Of a DNA stretch of 64,000 nt, positions 18,649 through 27,307 are shown in pieces. The DNA is taken from the NCBI GenBank assembly GCA_029245025.1, contig JAQWQC010000006.1, positions 372,001 through 436,000 on the forward strand. The letters are read 5' to 3'. The translations under genes and the position numbers were made by a program. Each line of letters begins with the position of its first letter. The stretch's first letter is position 1. Below the pieces are notes generated by a model that was not told the origin of the DNA, ran no database searches, and was given only the letters and a program-made list of their open reading frames with translations. This stretch comes from Rhodospirillaceae bacterium (GTDB lineage Bacteria; Pseudomonadota; Alphaproteobacteria; Rhodospirillales; Rhodospirillaceae).

Positions 18649-20514
18649 TTACATTAACTTGATAGCGGTCCAGTAGGTCGCGCCAGCTGCAATGTATGCT
18701 AAGGTAAACAAGTAGCCGAACATAAAAGCGGTCCATCCCCACGAGTTTGTTTCGCGGCGAGCAACGGCCAGGGTGGACAAGCATTGTGGAGCAAAAACAT
18801 ACCACGCCAAGAACGCCAAAGCCGTTGGCAAAGACCAGGCTGATTGCAGAACTGTTGCCAAGCTTGATGCGACAGCATCCTCTGAACCACTCAAAGAATA
18901 CACCGTGCCCAAAGCTCCAACGGCGACTTCCCTTGCGGCCATTCCGGGAACCAGCGCAACAGAGATCTCCCAATTGAATCCGATGGGCGCAAAGACTACT
19001 TCAAGTGCGCGGCCGATCTGGCCTGCTGCACTGTAAAATATATCTGGCTGTGTCGCGTTTTGGGGGGGCGCTGGAAAAGATGCAAGACCCCACAAGATAA
19101 TCATACTTAAAAGGATGATTGTTCCGGCTCGCCGAATAAACAGCCGGGCACGCTCTATTAGACCAAGTACAATGTCCCGAAGACGGGGCACCTGATATTT
19201 TGGCAGCTCCATCAACAAACGAGGGGGGGCACCTTTAGTCAGTGTTTTCTTAAGCACGCCAGCCACAATCAACGCGCTGACTATTCCAATAATGTATAGC
19301 CCGAACATGACAAGGCCTTGGAGGCGTATACTTCCAAATACAACTGTATTCGGAATGAAGGCCGCAATAATCAATGTATATACTGGCAGGCGCGCGGCAC
19401 AGGTCATTAGTGGCGCAACCATGATTGTAGTTAGCCGGTCTCTTGGATGGTCAATCGTGCGCGCTGCCATAATGCCCGGGATAGCGCAGGCAAAGCTTGA
19501 GAGTAGTGGAATGAAAGCCCGTCCATTTAATCCAGCCATAGTCATAATGCGGTCCATGAGAAACGCGGCCCTTGCCATGTAACCCGAAGCTTCAAGTACA
19601 ATAATAAATGCGAACAATATAAGAATTTGGGGCAGAAAAATAACAACACTGCCAACGCCCGCTAAGACTCCGTCGACAACGAGGCTCTGAAAAAGACCTT
19701 CGGGTAGGGTCTCTAGCGAAAGGTGTTGCAATGCCATGATGCTTTTATCGACCCACGCCATCGGTGCTTCAGACCATAAAAAAACAGCCTGAAACATGAG
19801 GAACAAAAGGCTCAACAAAATTATTGGGCCGGCAATAGGATTTAAAACGATAGCGTCGAGACTGCGGGTTAGCTTGTGTTCCACGCCTTCCCGGATGGTT
19901 ACAGCGGCAACAATACGACGGGCTTCCTTTTGTAATTCGCGCACAGAAGGAGTTGATCCATTATTCGCCTTTGGCACAGAATACTTAGTCCAAAGCGCTG
20001 CCCAAGAATCGGTGTTAAACGAGTCGACCAATTCCTGGGTGCCAGACTTACGGACAGCAACGGTGGGAACAACCGGCATGCCAAGTTCTTCGGACAGACG
20101 ATGTGAATCTATTTCAATCCCGTCTCGCGACGCTAAATCCATCATGTTCAACGCGATGATGATTGGTTGCCCGAGACTCCGAAGTTCGAGAGCGAAGCGG
20201 ACGTGAACCCTAAGATTCGTCGCATCGATTACACAAACGACAACATCAGGGAGATGTTCGAGAGTGCTCGTTCCCATTAAAACGTCGTGGGTCACAACTT
20301 CGTCAGGGCTATGAGGTTTAAGACTGTAGGTGCCCGGCAAATCAACAATCTTTACAACGCGGTCTTTTGGTACTTCAAATCTACCGGCCCTACGTTCAAC
20401 CGTAACACCTGGATAATTGCCAACTTTTTGACGGTTACCTGTCAGCGCATTGAATAGAGAACTCTTACCGCTGTTGGGGTTCCCTACCAGCGCTACACGC
20501 AGAACGTCTTCCAT
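18649..20514 (-). CDS. feoB: Ferrous iron transporter FeoB
   Basis: FeoB imports Fe(II) across the inner membrane and has an N-terminal GTPase domain. The 621-residue protein shows G1 GNPNSGKS at residues 11-18, VDLPGTYSL as G3, LNMMD as G4, and a helical linker, then about ten membrane segments containing the Gate motifs (for example LLSSFACAIPGIMAARTID and FAPQCLSTLAV with the conserved Cys). It starts two bases after feoA, giving a feoAB operon. The length is on the short side of the family. Expression is probably iron-repressed through the boxes upstream of feoA. Confidence 0.96.
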   Translation of the reverse strand: MEDVLRVALVGNPNSGKSSLFNALTGNRQKVGNYPGVTVERRAGRFEVPKDRVVKIVDLPGTYSLKPHSPDEVVTHDVLMGTSTLEHLPDVVVCVIDATNLRVHVRFALELRSLGQPIIIALNMMDLASRDGIEIDSHRLSEELGMPVVPTVAVRKSGTQELVDSFNTDSWAALWTKYSVPKANNGSTPSVRELQKEARRIVAAVTIREGVEHKLTRSLDAIVLNPIAGPIILLSLLFLMFQAVFLWSEAPMAWVDKSIMALQHLSLETLPEGLFQSLVVDGVLAGVGSVVIFLPQILILFAFIIVLEASGYMARAAFLMDRIMTMAGLNGRAFIPLLSSFACAIPGIMAARTIDHPRDRLTTIMVAPLMTCAARLPVYTLIIAAFIPNTVVFGSIRLQGLVMFGLYIIGIVSALIVAGVLKKTLTKGAPPRLLMELPKYQVPRLRDIVLGLIERARLFIRRAGTIILLSMIILWGLASFPAPPQNATQPDIFYSAAGQIGRALEVVFAPIGFNWEISVALVPGMAAREVAVGALGTVYSLSGSEDAVASSLATVLQSAWSLPTALAFLAWYVFAPQCLSTLAVARRETNSWGWTAFMFGYLFTLAYIAAGATYWTAIKLM

Positions 20515-20516
20515 TA

Positions 20517-20813
20517 TTAGGCGCCCATTCCAGAGACTTGTCGCGACACCTCGGTTTCGACCAAAATTGCCGACGCATCTATGGGGCGCAGAGCGATTAA
20601 GCGACCATCAACCTGAACAGCGAGAGGGCCGCCCAAAGGGCCTTGATGTCGAATCTCAATTTCCGCACCTTCTTCAAAGCCCAAACCGAGCAGAAGGTCT
20701 TCAAGAATCGGCTCCGCGCTATTTAGCTCAATCCGTCCCTCGCCAATTTTTGAAATACGGGCTGGTAATCCATGCGGGAGGCGGTCCAACGGTAACATTT
20801 TTGACTTAGTCAT
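20517..20813 (-). CDS. feoA: Ferrous iron transport accessory protein FeoA
   Basis: FeoA is a small SH3-like protein that supports FeoB-dependent Fe(II) uptake. The 98-residue protein contains the family pattern LGFEEGAEIEIRHQGPLGGP followed by the strand VDGRLIALR. It is immediately upstream of feoB and has two Fur-type palindromes in its promoter region. Confidence 0.9.
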   Translation of the reverse strand: MTKSKMLPLDRLPHGLPARISKIGEGRIELNSAEPILEDLLLGLGFEEGAEIEIRHQGPLGGPLAVQVDGRLIALRPIDASAILVETEVSRQVSGMGA

Positions 20814-20843
20814 AATTTTGATCCGAAGCGCGTTTGATTTAAT

Positions 20844-20858
20844 TGAGAATGATTTGCA
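20844..20858 (-). promoter_or_regulatory. Fur-type box proximal to feoA
   Basis: TGAGAATGATTTGCA fits the 7-1-7 Fur pattern TGATAAT-n-ATTATCA with three mismatches and lies about 30 bases upstream of the feoA start. Fur, or the related Irr, would repress feoAB when iron is replete. Confidence 0.55.
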
Positions 20859-20897
20859 TCCTTAATAGCATGACTTAGGCCACGTCTAGCTCTTTTT

Positions 20898-20912
20898 TGC
20901 GAACAATTCTCA
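20898..20912 (-). promoter_or_regulatory. Fur-type box distal to feoA
   Basis: On the minus strand TGAGAATTGTTCGCA fits the same 7-1-7 Fur pattern. Together with the proximal box it brackets the likely promoter, an arrangement compatible with cooperative iron repression. Confidence 0.5.
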
Positions 20913-20998
20913 TTTACAAGAAATTTATGGCGGAAAGCTGGGTCGGTCGGCTTTGACAGTGGTCAAACGGCCACCCCTACCAGACAGAAATTATTTCT

Positions 20999-21364
20999 TT
21001 ACGGTCCAGTTTCTAGGCCCCTTAACATTGCTATTAAACGATCGAGATCAGACTCAGATAAATTTGGTAGGCGACGGTCCAGCAAATTGACCAACTCTGT
21101 GGCACGGGGAGATAAGCCCCCAGTGTCTAAGACGACCTTAGGTTTTGAATGATCAGCAAGCTGTTTGAGGTCTTCTGCCTCATCCCAAATCAAGTCGAGA
21201 TGCCCACAAATCTCTAAAACCAATCCAGGGCCGGGTCGACCGCGACGACCGTGTTCTAAGGCCGATAGATATGCTGGCGATACGTTCAGGAGATCAGCCA
21301 ACGCTTTTTGGGTCATTCCGCGATCCGCACGAAGTGCACGAAGGCGTGCACCGAAAGGCGTCAT
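20999..21364 (-). CDS. XRE-family transcriptional regulator
   Basis: A 121-residue protein whose first 65 residues form a Cro/C1-type helix-turn-helix: FGARLRALRADRGMTQKALA followed by NVSPAYLSALEHGRRG. The C-terminal half is helical and may dimerise. Its ATG overlaps the stop of the upstream Smr gene by four bases, so it is translated with Smr. Such a regulator next to Smr and mltA is common in alphaproteobacteria. Target genes are unknown. Confidence 0.85.
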   Translation of the reverse strand: MTPFGARLRALRADRGMTQKALADLLNVSPAYLSALEHGRRGRPGPGLVLEICGHLDLIWDEAEDLKQLADHSKPKVVLDTGGLSPRATELVNLLDRRLPNLSESDLDRLIAMLRGLETGP

Positions 21365-22011
21365 CTAAGGTCCCCTAGTTTGTTTTTGGAGGTCGTCCGT
21401 TCACCTTTGCGCAACAATACATATAGCGCACCGTTACCTCCGTCTCGCTGTTGAGCATATGTTACCGAAAGCACTGATGGCCGAAAGGCGGCCTCGTTCA
21501 ACCATTTTGGTACAATCAATTTGAGTTTTCCAATTCCCGTTTTGCCTCGCCCGCCTTTCCCGGTGACAATCAACACGCAACGTGCTCCGGAGTTGCGAGC
21601 TGCATTCAAAAATCCAAGAAGCTGGGTGTAAGCTTGCTCTTCTGTATATCCATGAAGATCAAGTCGCGCATCAATACGCATACGGCCTTTTTTAAGGCGG
21701 TTGGCTGTCCGGCGATCAGTCCCGCCGATCTGCCCGACTTCTATTGGCGGCAATACCGTTTTGCGGTTTGCGCTCGATGGAATAGATTGCGGTACTGTCC
21801 GCTGGAATTGTCGGCCAGGGTACTCTGGGAAAGTGATCGACGATGGTTCAGAGTTAGAAGAATTAGAAAACAGATCGATATCTTGCTCCGCTGAATCGCT
21901 ATCCGTCATCAAGCTTTGAGGTCGAGCTACCGGTTGAACAGAAGCCATTGCTTTCGTCCACAATAAACTTTCTGCTTTTGTCGGTAGGCGTTTCCGATCA
22001 CTTTTTGACAC
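21361..22011 (-). CDS. Smr/MutS2-type endonuclease domain protein
   Basis: The C-terminal Smr domain (about residues 115-200) contains ARLDLHGYTEEQA, the LDLHG motif, and VTGKGGRGKTGIG with the GKG motif, then ALYVLLRKG. Smr domains have nicking nuclease or RNA-cleaving activity in characterised members. The N-terminal half is low complexity. The best start appears to be GTG at 22011 (GGA seven bases upstream); a TTG at 22017 is in frame. The 664 bases between it and mltA hold no intact gene. Confidence 0.85.
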   Translation of the reverse strand: MSKSDRKRLPTKAESLLWTKAMASVQPVARPQSLMTDSDSAEQDIDLFSNSSNSEPSSITFPEYPGRQFQRTVPQSIPSSANRKTVLPPIEVGQIGGTDRRTANRLKKGRMRIDARLDLHGYTEEQAYTQLLGFLNAARNSGARCVLIVTGKGGRGKTGIGKLKLIVPKWLNEAAFRPSVLSVTYAQQRDGGNGALYVLLRKGERTTSKNKLGDLR

Positions 22012-22226
22012 GAACAATTCCGATATGGGTGGATCTGTAACCGGTGCCTTAACCGGGGTTTTTAAATATCAATGTTGTCGTCACGAACAACGTCTTTGAG
22101 AGAATCGTTCGCCGGAGTCTTTTTACACTTTAAATAAGTGTCTGTGCTGTCAACATCCATTTCCTAAAGGTCTCGAGTTACAAACACCCGGCAGTGTCCG
22201 TTCGGTATTGCACAGCTTGTCTTGTA

Positions 22227-22520
22227 CTATAATTCAAGATCAAAACGACGACGCCCAAATTTCGATAAAATATTCCAATTGTCCAGATTATCTTTGGCGG
22301 CATCAACGGCACGTCGATAAACACGCTGCGACAGCTAGGGGCTAACTAAGAATAAGTAACTGATCACACCGAGTCGCACTTCCAGAGTGCCAGTGAGCAA
22401 ATCAATCAGCAACATCACTGCCATTGCAAGCAACAGAATGATCAACAACGGTGCGACATTTTTCCTAGGACTAAAGGCTGGGCTTCGTGGCGCGTTAAGC
22501 CGATCAAAGTCAATGAATAT
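22227..22520 (-). pseudogene. Interrupted frame encoding a membrane segment (possible remnant)
   Basis: This lies in the 664-base gap between the Smr gene and mltA, which has no intact gene. On the minus strand a frame reads FDRLNAPRSPAFSPRKNVAP, then a strongly hydrophobic run (LLIILLLAMAVMLLIDLL), then VRLGVISYLFLVSP, a TAG at 22335-22337, and continues in the same frame with LSQRVYRRAVDAAKDNLDNW and KFGRRRFDLEL before a second TAG at 22227-22229. No ATG, GTG or TTG with a ribosome site was found at its 5' end. It looks like a decayed one-helix membrane protein, but the family is not recognised. The rest of the gap (22012-22226, 22521-22675) shows nothing I can interpret. Confidence 0.3.
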
Positions 22521-22675
22521 GCTGACAGGCTATCCTTGATAGGATTCCATGAAATGGGCGTAGAGAGCGTGATCTTTACGTTTATGTCCAGCCGTTTCGG
22601 CCATATTCTTTCGTACTCTCTAATCCTCCGCACCGTTCTTAATGAGACAGGGCGACAGTACCTTATTCACATTAA

Positions 22676-23980
22676 CTATAACGGTTTTTCGCCAATATAT
22701 GAGGGATCAGCAACACTACGTGGTAAAAAAAGATAGTAGCGACCACGAGAATTCATTCGCCCGGCTTTGGCAAATGCGGCTGGACCAGCACCCCAGAAAT
22801 AATCTCCACGCACAGGGCCGCGTATCGCAGAACCGGTATCCAGCGCCACAACTAAACCATCGAGAGACTGACCATCAGGATCATCTACATCCAGCCAGAG
22901 AGGTGCTCCGTAGGGAATGTACCTTGGGTCAACTGCTAAGCTGCGCCTCGGTTCCAAAGGAACACCAAGTGCTCCGAGTGGTCCTGGTCCATCGTTCCAA
23001 CGAAAAAAAATGAACCGCGGATTATCTTCCATATAACGCTGGGCTTGCACAGGGTTGTCCCTTAACCACTTGGCCACTGTCGGCATTGAGCTCTGTCCGG
23101 GACCTAATACGCCTGCACTCAACAATATGCCGCCTATGCCACGGAATCTACGACCGTTGTTTCCAGCATATCCGATGCGACGCTCCGTTCCATCATCCAT
23201 GGTCACCCGCCCAGATCCTTGGATATGCAGGAGGTGGGCATCAACAGGGTCATCTACCCAAACCAAAACCTCAGCACGTTCTGAAAAACTTTCGTCTTTT
23301 TCAATTACGCGACGTTCATCATAAGGAATAAGGCGGCGGCCACCCACCTGACCAACGATAGACGGAATGTCCGCAGATAAATCGAAAGAGCGAGGGTCGA
23401 GTTCAATTATGTCTTTCGGTAACCCGTATAAAGGTACAAAATACTTTTCTGTTCTTCTGCTTGAGCCGTCGAGCGCCGCTTCATAGTAGCCCGTAAATTT
23501 TCCCGTTGCCCCGTCAGAAGAAGAGACAGCGTAGGGCACGAACAAGCTACTCAGTATCTCTCTCAACCCATTCGCATCACCGTAAGCTAATCGGCCGAGT
23601 GCGACACAGGGCGCTCGCCAATCGGCGACTGTTCCGCCTATCCCATTTCGCCCAACTGACTCTGTATCAGACCGGCCTTCAAATGCAGAACAAGCGTTCC
23701 GCAGTGCGGGTAAAGCATCCGCCACAGAATCTGTTTTCCACCCTGGTAGTTGGTCTACATCTAAACGGTTATACGAAACCTTAGGTTTGGCTTCGGGTTG
23801 GACAATAGGAGGTGGGGTTGGGGACGGAGCCGGCGTTTTCTTTACTATTTCAACCCGTTCTATCCTGGTCGGGAAAAACTGGGCTGCGACAAGAAGTCCT
23901 ACCGAAAATCCAAAAAAAGATGCTACAGCGTAAGCTGTGATTTGACTTTTTATTAGCCGAGATACGCGATTTTTCTTCAC
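22676..23980 (-). CDS. mltA: Membrane-bound lytic murein transglycosylase A
   Basis: MltA cleaves peptidoglycan strands to 1,6-anhydromuropeptides. The 434-residue protein has an N-terminal membrane anchor (about residues 14-34), a Pro-rich linker, the MltA domain (FTGYYEAALDGS, then VGGRRLIPYDERRVIE and HIQGSGRVTMDDG), and the C-terminal 3D domain with VALDTGSAIRGPVRGDYFWG carrying the catalytic Asp. Unlike E. coli MltA it is not a lipoprotein; it is anchored by a helix. It follows the Tim44-like gene by 12 bases. Confidence 0.94.
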   Translation of the reverse strand: MKKNRVSRLIKSQITAYAVASFFGFSVGLLVAAQFFPTRIERVEIVKKTPAPSPTPPPIVQPEAKPKVSYNRLDVDQLPGWKTDSVADALPALRNACSAFEGRSDTESVGRNGIGGTVADWRAPCVALGRLAYGDANGLREILSSLFVPYAVSSSDGATGKFTGYYEAALDGSSRRTEKYFVPLYGLPKDIIELDPRSFDLSADIPSIVGQVGGRRLIPYDERRVIEKDESFSERAEVLVWVDDPVDAHLLHIQGSGRVTMDDGTERRIGYAGNNGRRFRGIGGILLSAGVLGPGQSSMPTVAKWLRDNPVQAQRYMEDNPRFIFFRWNDGPGPLGALGVPLEPRRSLAVDPRYIPYGAPLWLDVDDPDGQSLDGLVVALDTGSAIRGPVRGDYFWGAGPAAFAKAGRMNSRGRYYLFLPRSVADPSYIGEKPL

Positions 23981-23992
23981 CGACGCTGGAGA

Positions 23993-24658
23993 TCAATCCA
24001 CGCTGCGTGTTGCAATGAGAAGCCAGTTGGGATTAGAGCTGGCTAAATTGCGTTCAAACGTCCAGATATCCGTCACATTTTCTATATGTTCTGGGTCTCC
24101 ATCAATAATTTGACCATCCGCATCTTTGATGATGTTGACCTGCTCACTTTCGAAGCGGACAGCTATTGTTGCTGTTCTCCCATCCACTGCAACACTCTCT
24201 AATTTACTGGGCTTTATCGCCACGAGTTCAGTTTCCATGCGTTCATCACGATCTTCGCGATCTTGAACTGCGGCTGCAAAATTCGAATATACTTCATCTG
24301 AGAGGAGTGGCTTTAGAGCGTCTGTATCGTGCTCAGCATAGGCAATCACGATCATCTCGAATGCTTTGCCCGCTCCGCCAAGAAAATCTTCCGCGGAAAA
24401 GGTTGGGTCTGACAATGTAATCTGAGTCAGGCCCTCTTCAAGGGGAGTTCCGATGTAGGCTGGATCTATGTCGCGAATGACCTCGGCATCGGAGTCAGAG
24501 TTTGCGCGTGGGGAGAGTTCAACAACATTGTCAGGCCTATAATTGTCCTGCCCTTGTTCATGACCTGTGCGACGCCCCAGTGTGCTCCGTAGTCTCAGAA
24601 TCAAAAACCCTGCTACCATCGCGAGCAGAATAATATCGACGAATTGAAAGCCTTGCAT
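23993..24658 (-). CDS. Tim44-like domain protein (TimA family)
   Basis: From the ATG at 24658 the protein has 221 residues: an N-terminal membrane helix (FQFVDIILLAMVAGFLILRL), a short polar linker, and a Tim44-like domain (from about residue 90: FSAEDFLGGAGKAFEMIVIA and the IWTFERNLASSNPNWLLIAT end). The alphaproteobacterial relative TimA is a periplasmic or membrane protein distantly related to the mitochondrial import protein Tim44. A longer frame upstream to 24760 has no similarity. It is co-directional with mltA and divergent from fxsA. Confidence 0.88.
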   Translation of the reverse strand: MQGFQFVDIILLAMVAGFLILRLRSTLGRRTGHEQGQDNYRPDNVVELSPRANSDSDAEVIRDIDPAYIGTPLEEGLTQITLSDPTFSAEDFLGGAGKAFEMIVIAYAEHDTDALKPLLSDEVYSNFAAAVQDREDRDERMETELVAIKPSKLESVAVDGRTATIAVRFESEQVNIIKDADGQIIDGDPEHIENVTDIWTFERNLASSNPNWLLIATRSVD

Positions 24659-24821
24659 GGGCTGATTAAATCGCTTTCCTGAGCATTTTTGCCGGTGAAC
24701 CATTCCAATGCCTGCTGATTGGGACAACCAGCAAACATTGACCGAGGGTAATACGATCATTAAATGACCTCAGACTCGGTACCTTAGCCGAACATAGGCA
24801 CTTCACTGAATAAGGGCAAGC

Positions 24822-25298
24822 ATGCCCCTTCTGATCCTCTTTGGCTTTATAGCGCTCCCCTTCCTAGAAATTGGGGTCTTTTTATGGATCGGCGATGAAA
24901 TTGGCATTCTAGCGACGGTGGCGACGACCGCGTTAACGGCAATAGTCGGAACCGCATTGGTCCGCGCTCAGGGTCTAGCGATGTTAAGCAAAGTCAGCGA
25001 CAGCCTCAATCGCGGTGAAATGCCAGCCCGGCCCGTTTTTGATGGAGCCTATCTATTGTTTGCCGGGGCTCTTCTACTTGCGCCGGGATTTGTAACCGAC
25101 GCCATTGGTTTGATGTTGTTCATTCCCTTTGTCAGGGGGGGGGTGCTTGCTCTCTTGATATCTAAGACCTTGGTGACAGTACGTGCATCAGGTGCGCCCA
25201 CCTCATCACGACACAACTATGACGTTGAGGGTGATTTCCAGGATATTACGCCAACTGAGACCCCGGAGTTGCCAGATAACACAAAAAAAGAGCCCTAA
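24822..25298 (+). CDS. fxsA: FxsA-family membrane protein
   Basis: A 158-residue membrane protein with about four hydrophobic segments and the FxsA pattern FLEIGVFLWIGDEIG, ARPVFDGAYLLFAGALLLAP and PGFVTDAIGLMLFIPFVR. In E. coli, overproduced FxsA relieves exclusion of phage T7 by F plasmid PifA; its normal role is unknown. It starts the rightward fxsA-secB pair, in the conserved context next to Tim44 and secB. Confidence 0.9.
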   Translation: MPLLILFGFIALPFLEIGVFLWIGDEIGILATVATTALTAIVGTALVRAQGLAMLSKVSDSLNRGEMPARPVFDGAYLLFAGALLLAPGFVTDAIGLMLFIPFVRGGVLALLISKTLVTVRASGAPTSSRHNYDVEGDFQDITPTETPELPDNTKKEP

Positions 25299-25400
25299 AG
25301 ACCTACACACCAATACATGTAGTCCGTATGACACTCCTTGTCGCTAGGGGTTTTCCATGCTACCTCGCGCCGCGGTCTAGCTTAAGCCGAAGGAGATATT

Positions 25401-25946
25401 ATGAACGACACGTCAACGGACGCTGGCGCGCCTACTGAAGATCAGCAGCCAGTAGCCCCGATCCAGTTCATTGGTCAGTTCATCAAAGACCTATCCTTCG
25501 AGGCGCCTCACGCTCCCGACATCTTTCAGGACTTGCGCCAAACCTCTCCTGATATTCCAATCTCGATTGATTGTAGTGTTAGAGACCTTAAGGACAACCA
25601 GCACGAGGTGACGCTCACCGTACACTTGGAAGCTACAGTTGGAGACAAACCGGCATTTATCCTTGAGGTCGCTTATGCCTGTGTCGTGGTGTTAGGTAAA
25701 ATTCCTGACGAGCATATTCGTCCCGTTCTGATGATCGAAGTGCCCAGGCAGATGTATCCCTTTGTCCGACAGATAGTCGCAGACGTGACCGTCCAGGGGG
25801 GGTTTCCTCCTTTGATGCTTCAGCTAGTTGATTTCACCGATCTCTATCGCCGCAAATTTGCCGATGATGAAGAATTGCAGCGGGATGCTCAGGCACGAAG
25901 CATGGCGGCTATGACTGGTGGACCCGTATCAGGACAAAACCTCTAA
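25401..25946 (+). CDS. secB: Protein-export chaperone SecB
   Basis: SecB is a tetrameric chaperone that keeps precursors unfolded and hands them to SecA. The 181-residue protein matches the family: FIGQFIKDLSFEAPHAPDIF near residue 27, HEVTLTVHLEATV, LEVAYACVV and the hydrophobic groove segment YPFVRQIVADVTVQGGFPPL. AAGGAG precedes the ATG. It converges with dnaQ; a six-base-pair hairpin CTCTCT/AGAGAG at 25949-25969 overlaps the dnaQ stop and might terminate weakly in both directions. Confidence 0.95.
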   Translation: MNDTSTDAGAPTEDQQPVAPIQFIGQFIKDLSFEAPHAPDIFQDLRQTSPDIPISIDCSVRDLKDNQHEVTLTVHLEATVGDKPAFILEVAYACVVVLGKIPDEHIRPVLMIEVPRQMYPFVRQIVADVTVQGGFPPLMLQLVDFTDLYRRKFADDEELQRDAQARSMAAMTGGPVSGQNL

Positions 25947-25950
25947 CTCT

Positions 25951-26628
25951 CTATGTCTTCCAGAGAGGATTTTGAATCTTTTCTAGAAATAACATATGCG
26001 CAGCTATCTCTTCTGCGGACGCATCATGCTGTCTAGGTGACCGAATAGGTCGGTCTATTTTGACAGTTTCGGTCGATCTTGTGACTGTCTCATTCGCAGC
26101 TAGACCTAATCCAGGCTCACGCCCGCCAATAAGCTCCAAATAAACTTCTGCCAACAATTCAGCATCAAGTAATGCGCCATGTTTTACCCTGGCAGACAAA
26201 TCAACGTTGAAACGACGACATAGTGCGTCCAGATTTACTTGCGCTCCAGGAAACTTTCTCCGCGCCAAAGGAACCGTGTCAATGGCCCGGTCCATTGGCA
26301 GTGGTGTCCGGCTAGCCAATTCAAGCTCCGCATTCAAAAATCCAAGATCAAAGGGAGCATTGTGCGCAATAACAGGCGACGTCCCCACGAACGCGAGAAA
26401 TTCATCTACTATGTCTGCAAATAGCGGCTTATCAGAAAGAAATTCTATACTAAGCCCGTGCACTCTTTCCGCTTCGGAAGGCATATCTCGCTCAGGGTTT
26501 ACGTATGTGTGATACGTCTCTCCAGTGGCCATATGATTCTGGAGTTCGACACATCCAATTTCAACGACACGGTCTCCGGACTTGGGATTAAGTCCGGTTG
26601 TCTCCGTATCGAGGACAATTTCTCGCAT
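25951..26628 (-). CDS. dnaQ: DNA polymerase III epsilon subunit (proofreading 3'-5' exonuclease)
   Basis: The 225-residue protein is a DEDDh exonuclease. ExoI is VLDTETTGLNPKSGDRVVEI at residues 5-24, ExoII HNAPFDLGFLNAEL, and ExoIII includes HGALLDAELLAEVYLEL. The C-terminal extension should bind the polymerase alpha subunit. It is the last gene of the leftward ppsR-maf-aroE-coaE-dnaQ series, an order known beside replication origins of alphaproteobacteria. Confidence 0.95.
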   Translation of the reverse strand: MREIVLDTETTGLNPKSGDRVVEIGCVELQNHMATGETYHTYVNPERDMPSEAERVHGLSIEFLSDKPLFADIVDEFLAFVGTSPVIAHNAPFDLGFLNAELELASRTPLPMDRAIDTVPLARRKFPGAQVNLDALCRRFNVDLSARVKHGALLDAELLAEVYLELIGGREPGLGLAANETVTRSTETVKIDRPIRSPRQHDASAEEIAAHMLFLEKIQNPLWKT

Positions 26629-26650
26629 AAAATGCAGCTTTCTTGTTAAA

Positions 26651-27238
26651 CTACTGAAAACGATTGCTCAAAAAGTGTTTTAGCCCAACCCACGTATGTC
26701 GCTTTCCTAATCCACTAGAGACCAAAGTTGACGCATGGCGTCGTTTATCCCGGTCTGGAAGTTGTCTTGCAAGGATACTTTTGAGTTTTTCCCTTGTCAT
26801 TCCTGTTCTGGAAAGAACGCGCTGGCGCTGGAGAAATAACGGAGCGGTTACAACAACAACAACGTCACAACTTTTTTCTGCTCCCGTTTCAAACAGAAGA
26901 GGCACGTCCATCGTTACACATCGCGTACGACGCAAGGCATGAGTCCGCAAAAACGTCTTTCGAACACCGCGGACTAAAGGGTGGAGGATGTTCTCTAGGT
27001 CAGTGAGGGCAGTGGTGTCCCCAAAGACCATTTTGCCCAGCGTTTGACGATCAACACCGTCGGGCCCAACAGCCTCGGGAAAACGACGCGTTATTGCCTC
27101 AAAGGCTTGTCCGCTAGCGCTCAGCAGATGATGAACAGTCTCATCAGCATCAAATACCGGCACACCCATTGTTTTCATCATCTTAGCCGCTGTCGATTTA
27201 CCCATCCCGATAGATCCAGTTAGGCCAACTATTTTCAT
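26651..27238 (-). CDS. coaE: Dephospho-CoA kinase
   Basis: CoaE makes coenzyme A by phosphorylating dephospho-CoA. From the ATG at 27238 it has 195 residues, starting MKIVGLTGSIGMGKSTAAKM with the P-loop, then VFDADETVHHLL and VTMDVPLLFETGAEKSCDVV, and RTGMTREKLKSILARQ. A start at 27301 would lie six bases after aroE and add 21 residues with no family match; neither start has a clear ribosome site, so the family-based start is preferred. Confidence 0.93.
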   Translation of the reverse strand: MKIVGLTGSIGMGKSTAAKMMKTMGVPVFDADETVHHLLSASGQAFEAITRRFPEAVGPDGVDRQTLGKMVFGDTTALTDLENILHPLVRGVRKTFLRTHALRRTRCVTMDVPLLFETGAEKSCDVVVVVTAPLFLQRQRVLSRTGMTREKLKSILARQLPDRDKRRHASTLVSSGLGKRHTWVGLKHFLSNRFQ

Positions 27239-27307
27239 TGGCCAAGGATGTCTATTTCTAAGAGTTAGCTTTCTTGAAAAAATTACGGGGCTGTTCTTCA
27301 TATGACA

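Noticed and set aside
18747-20206. Several plus-strand frames of 76-136 codons inside feoB
   Set aside because: They are antisense to the GTPase and transmembrane regions of FeoB and show no domain features.
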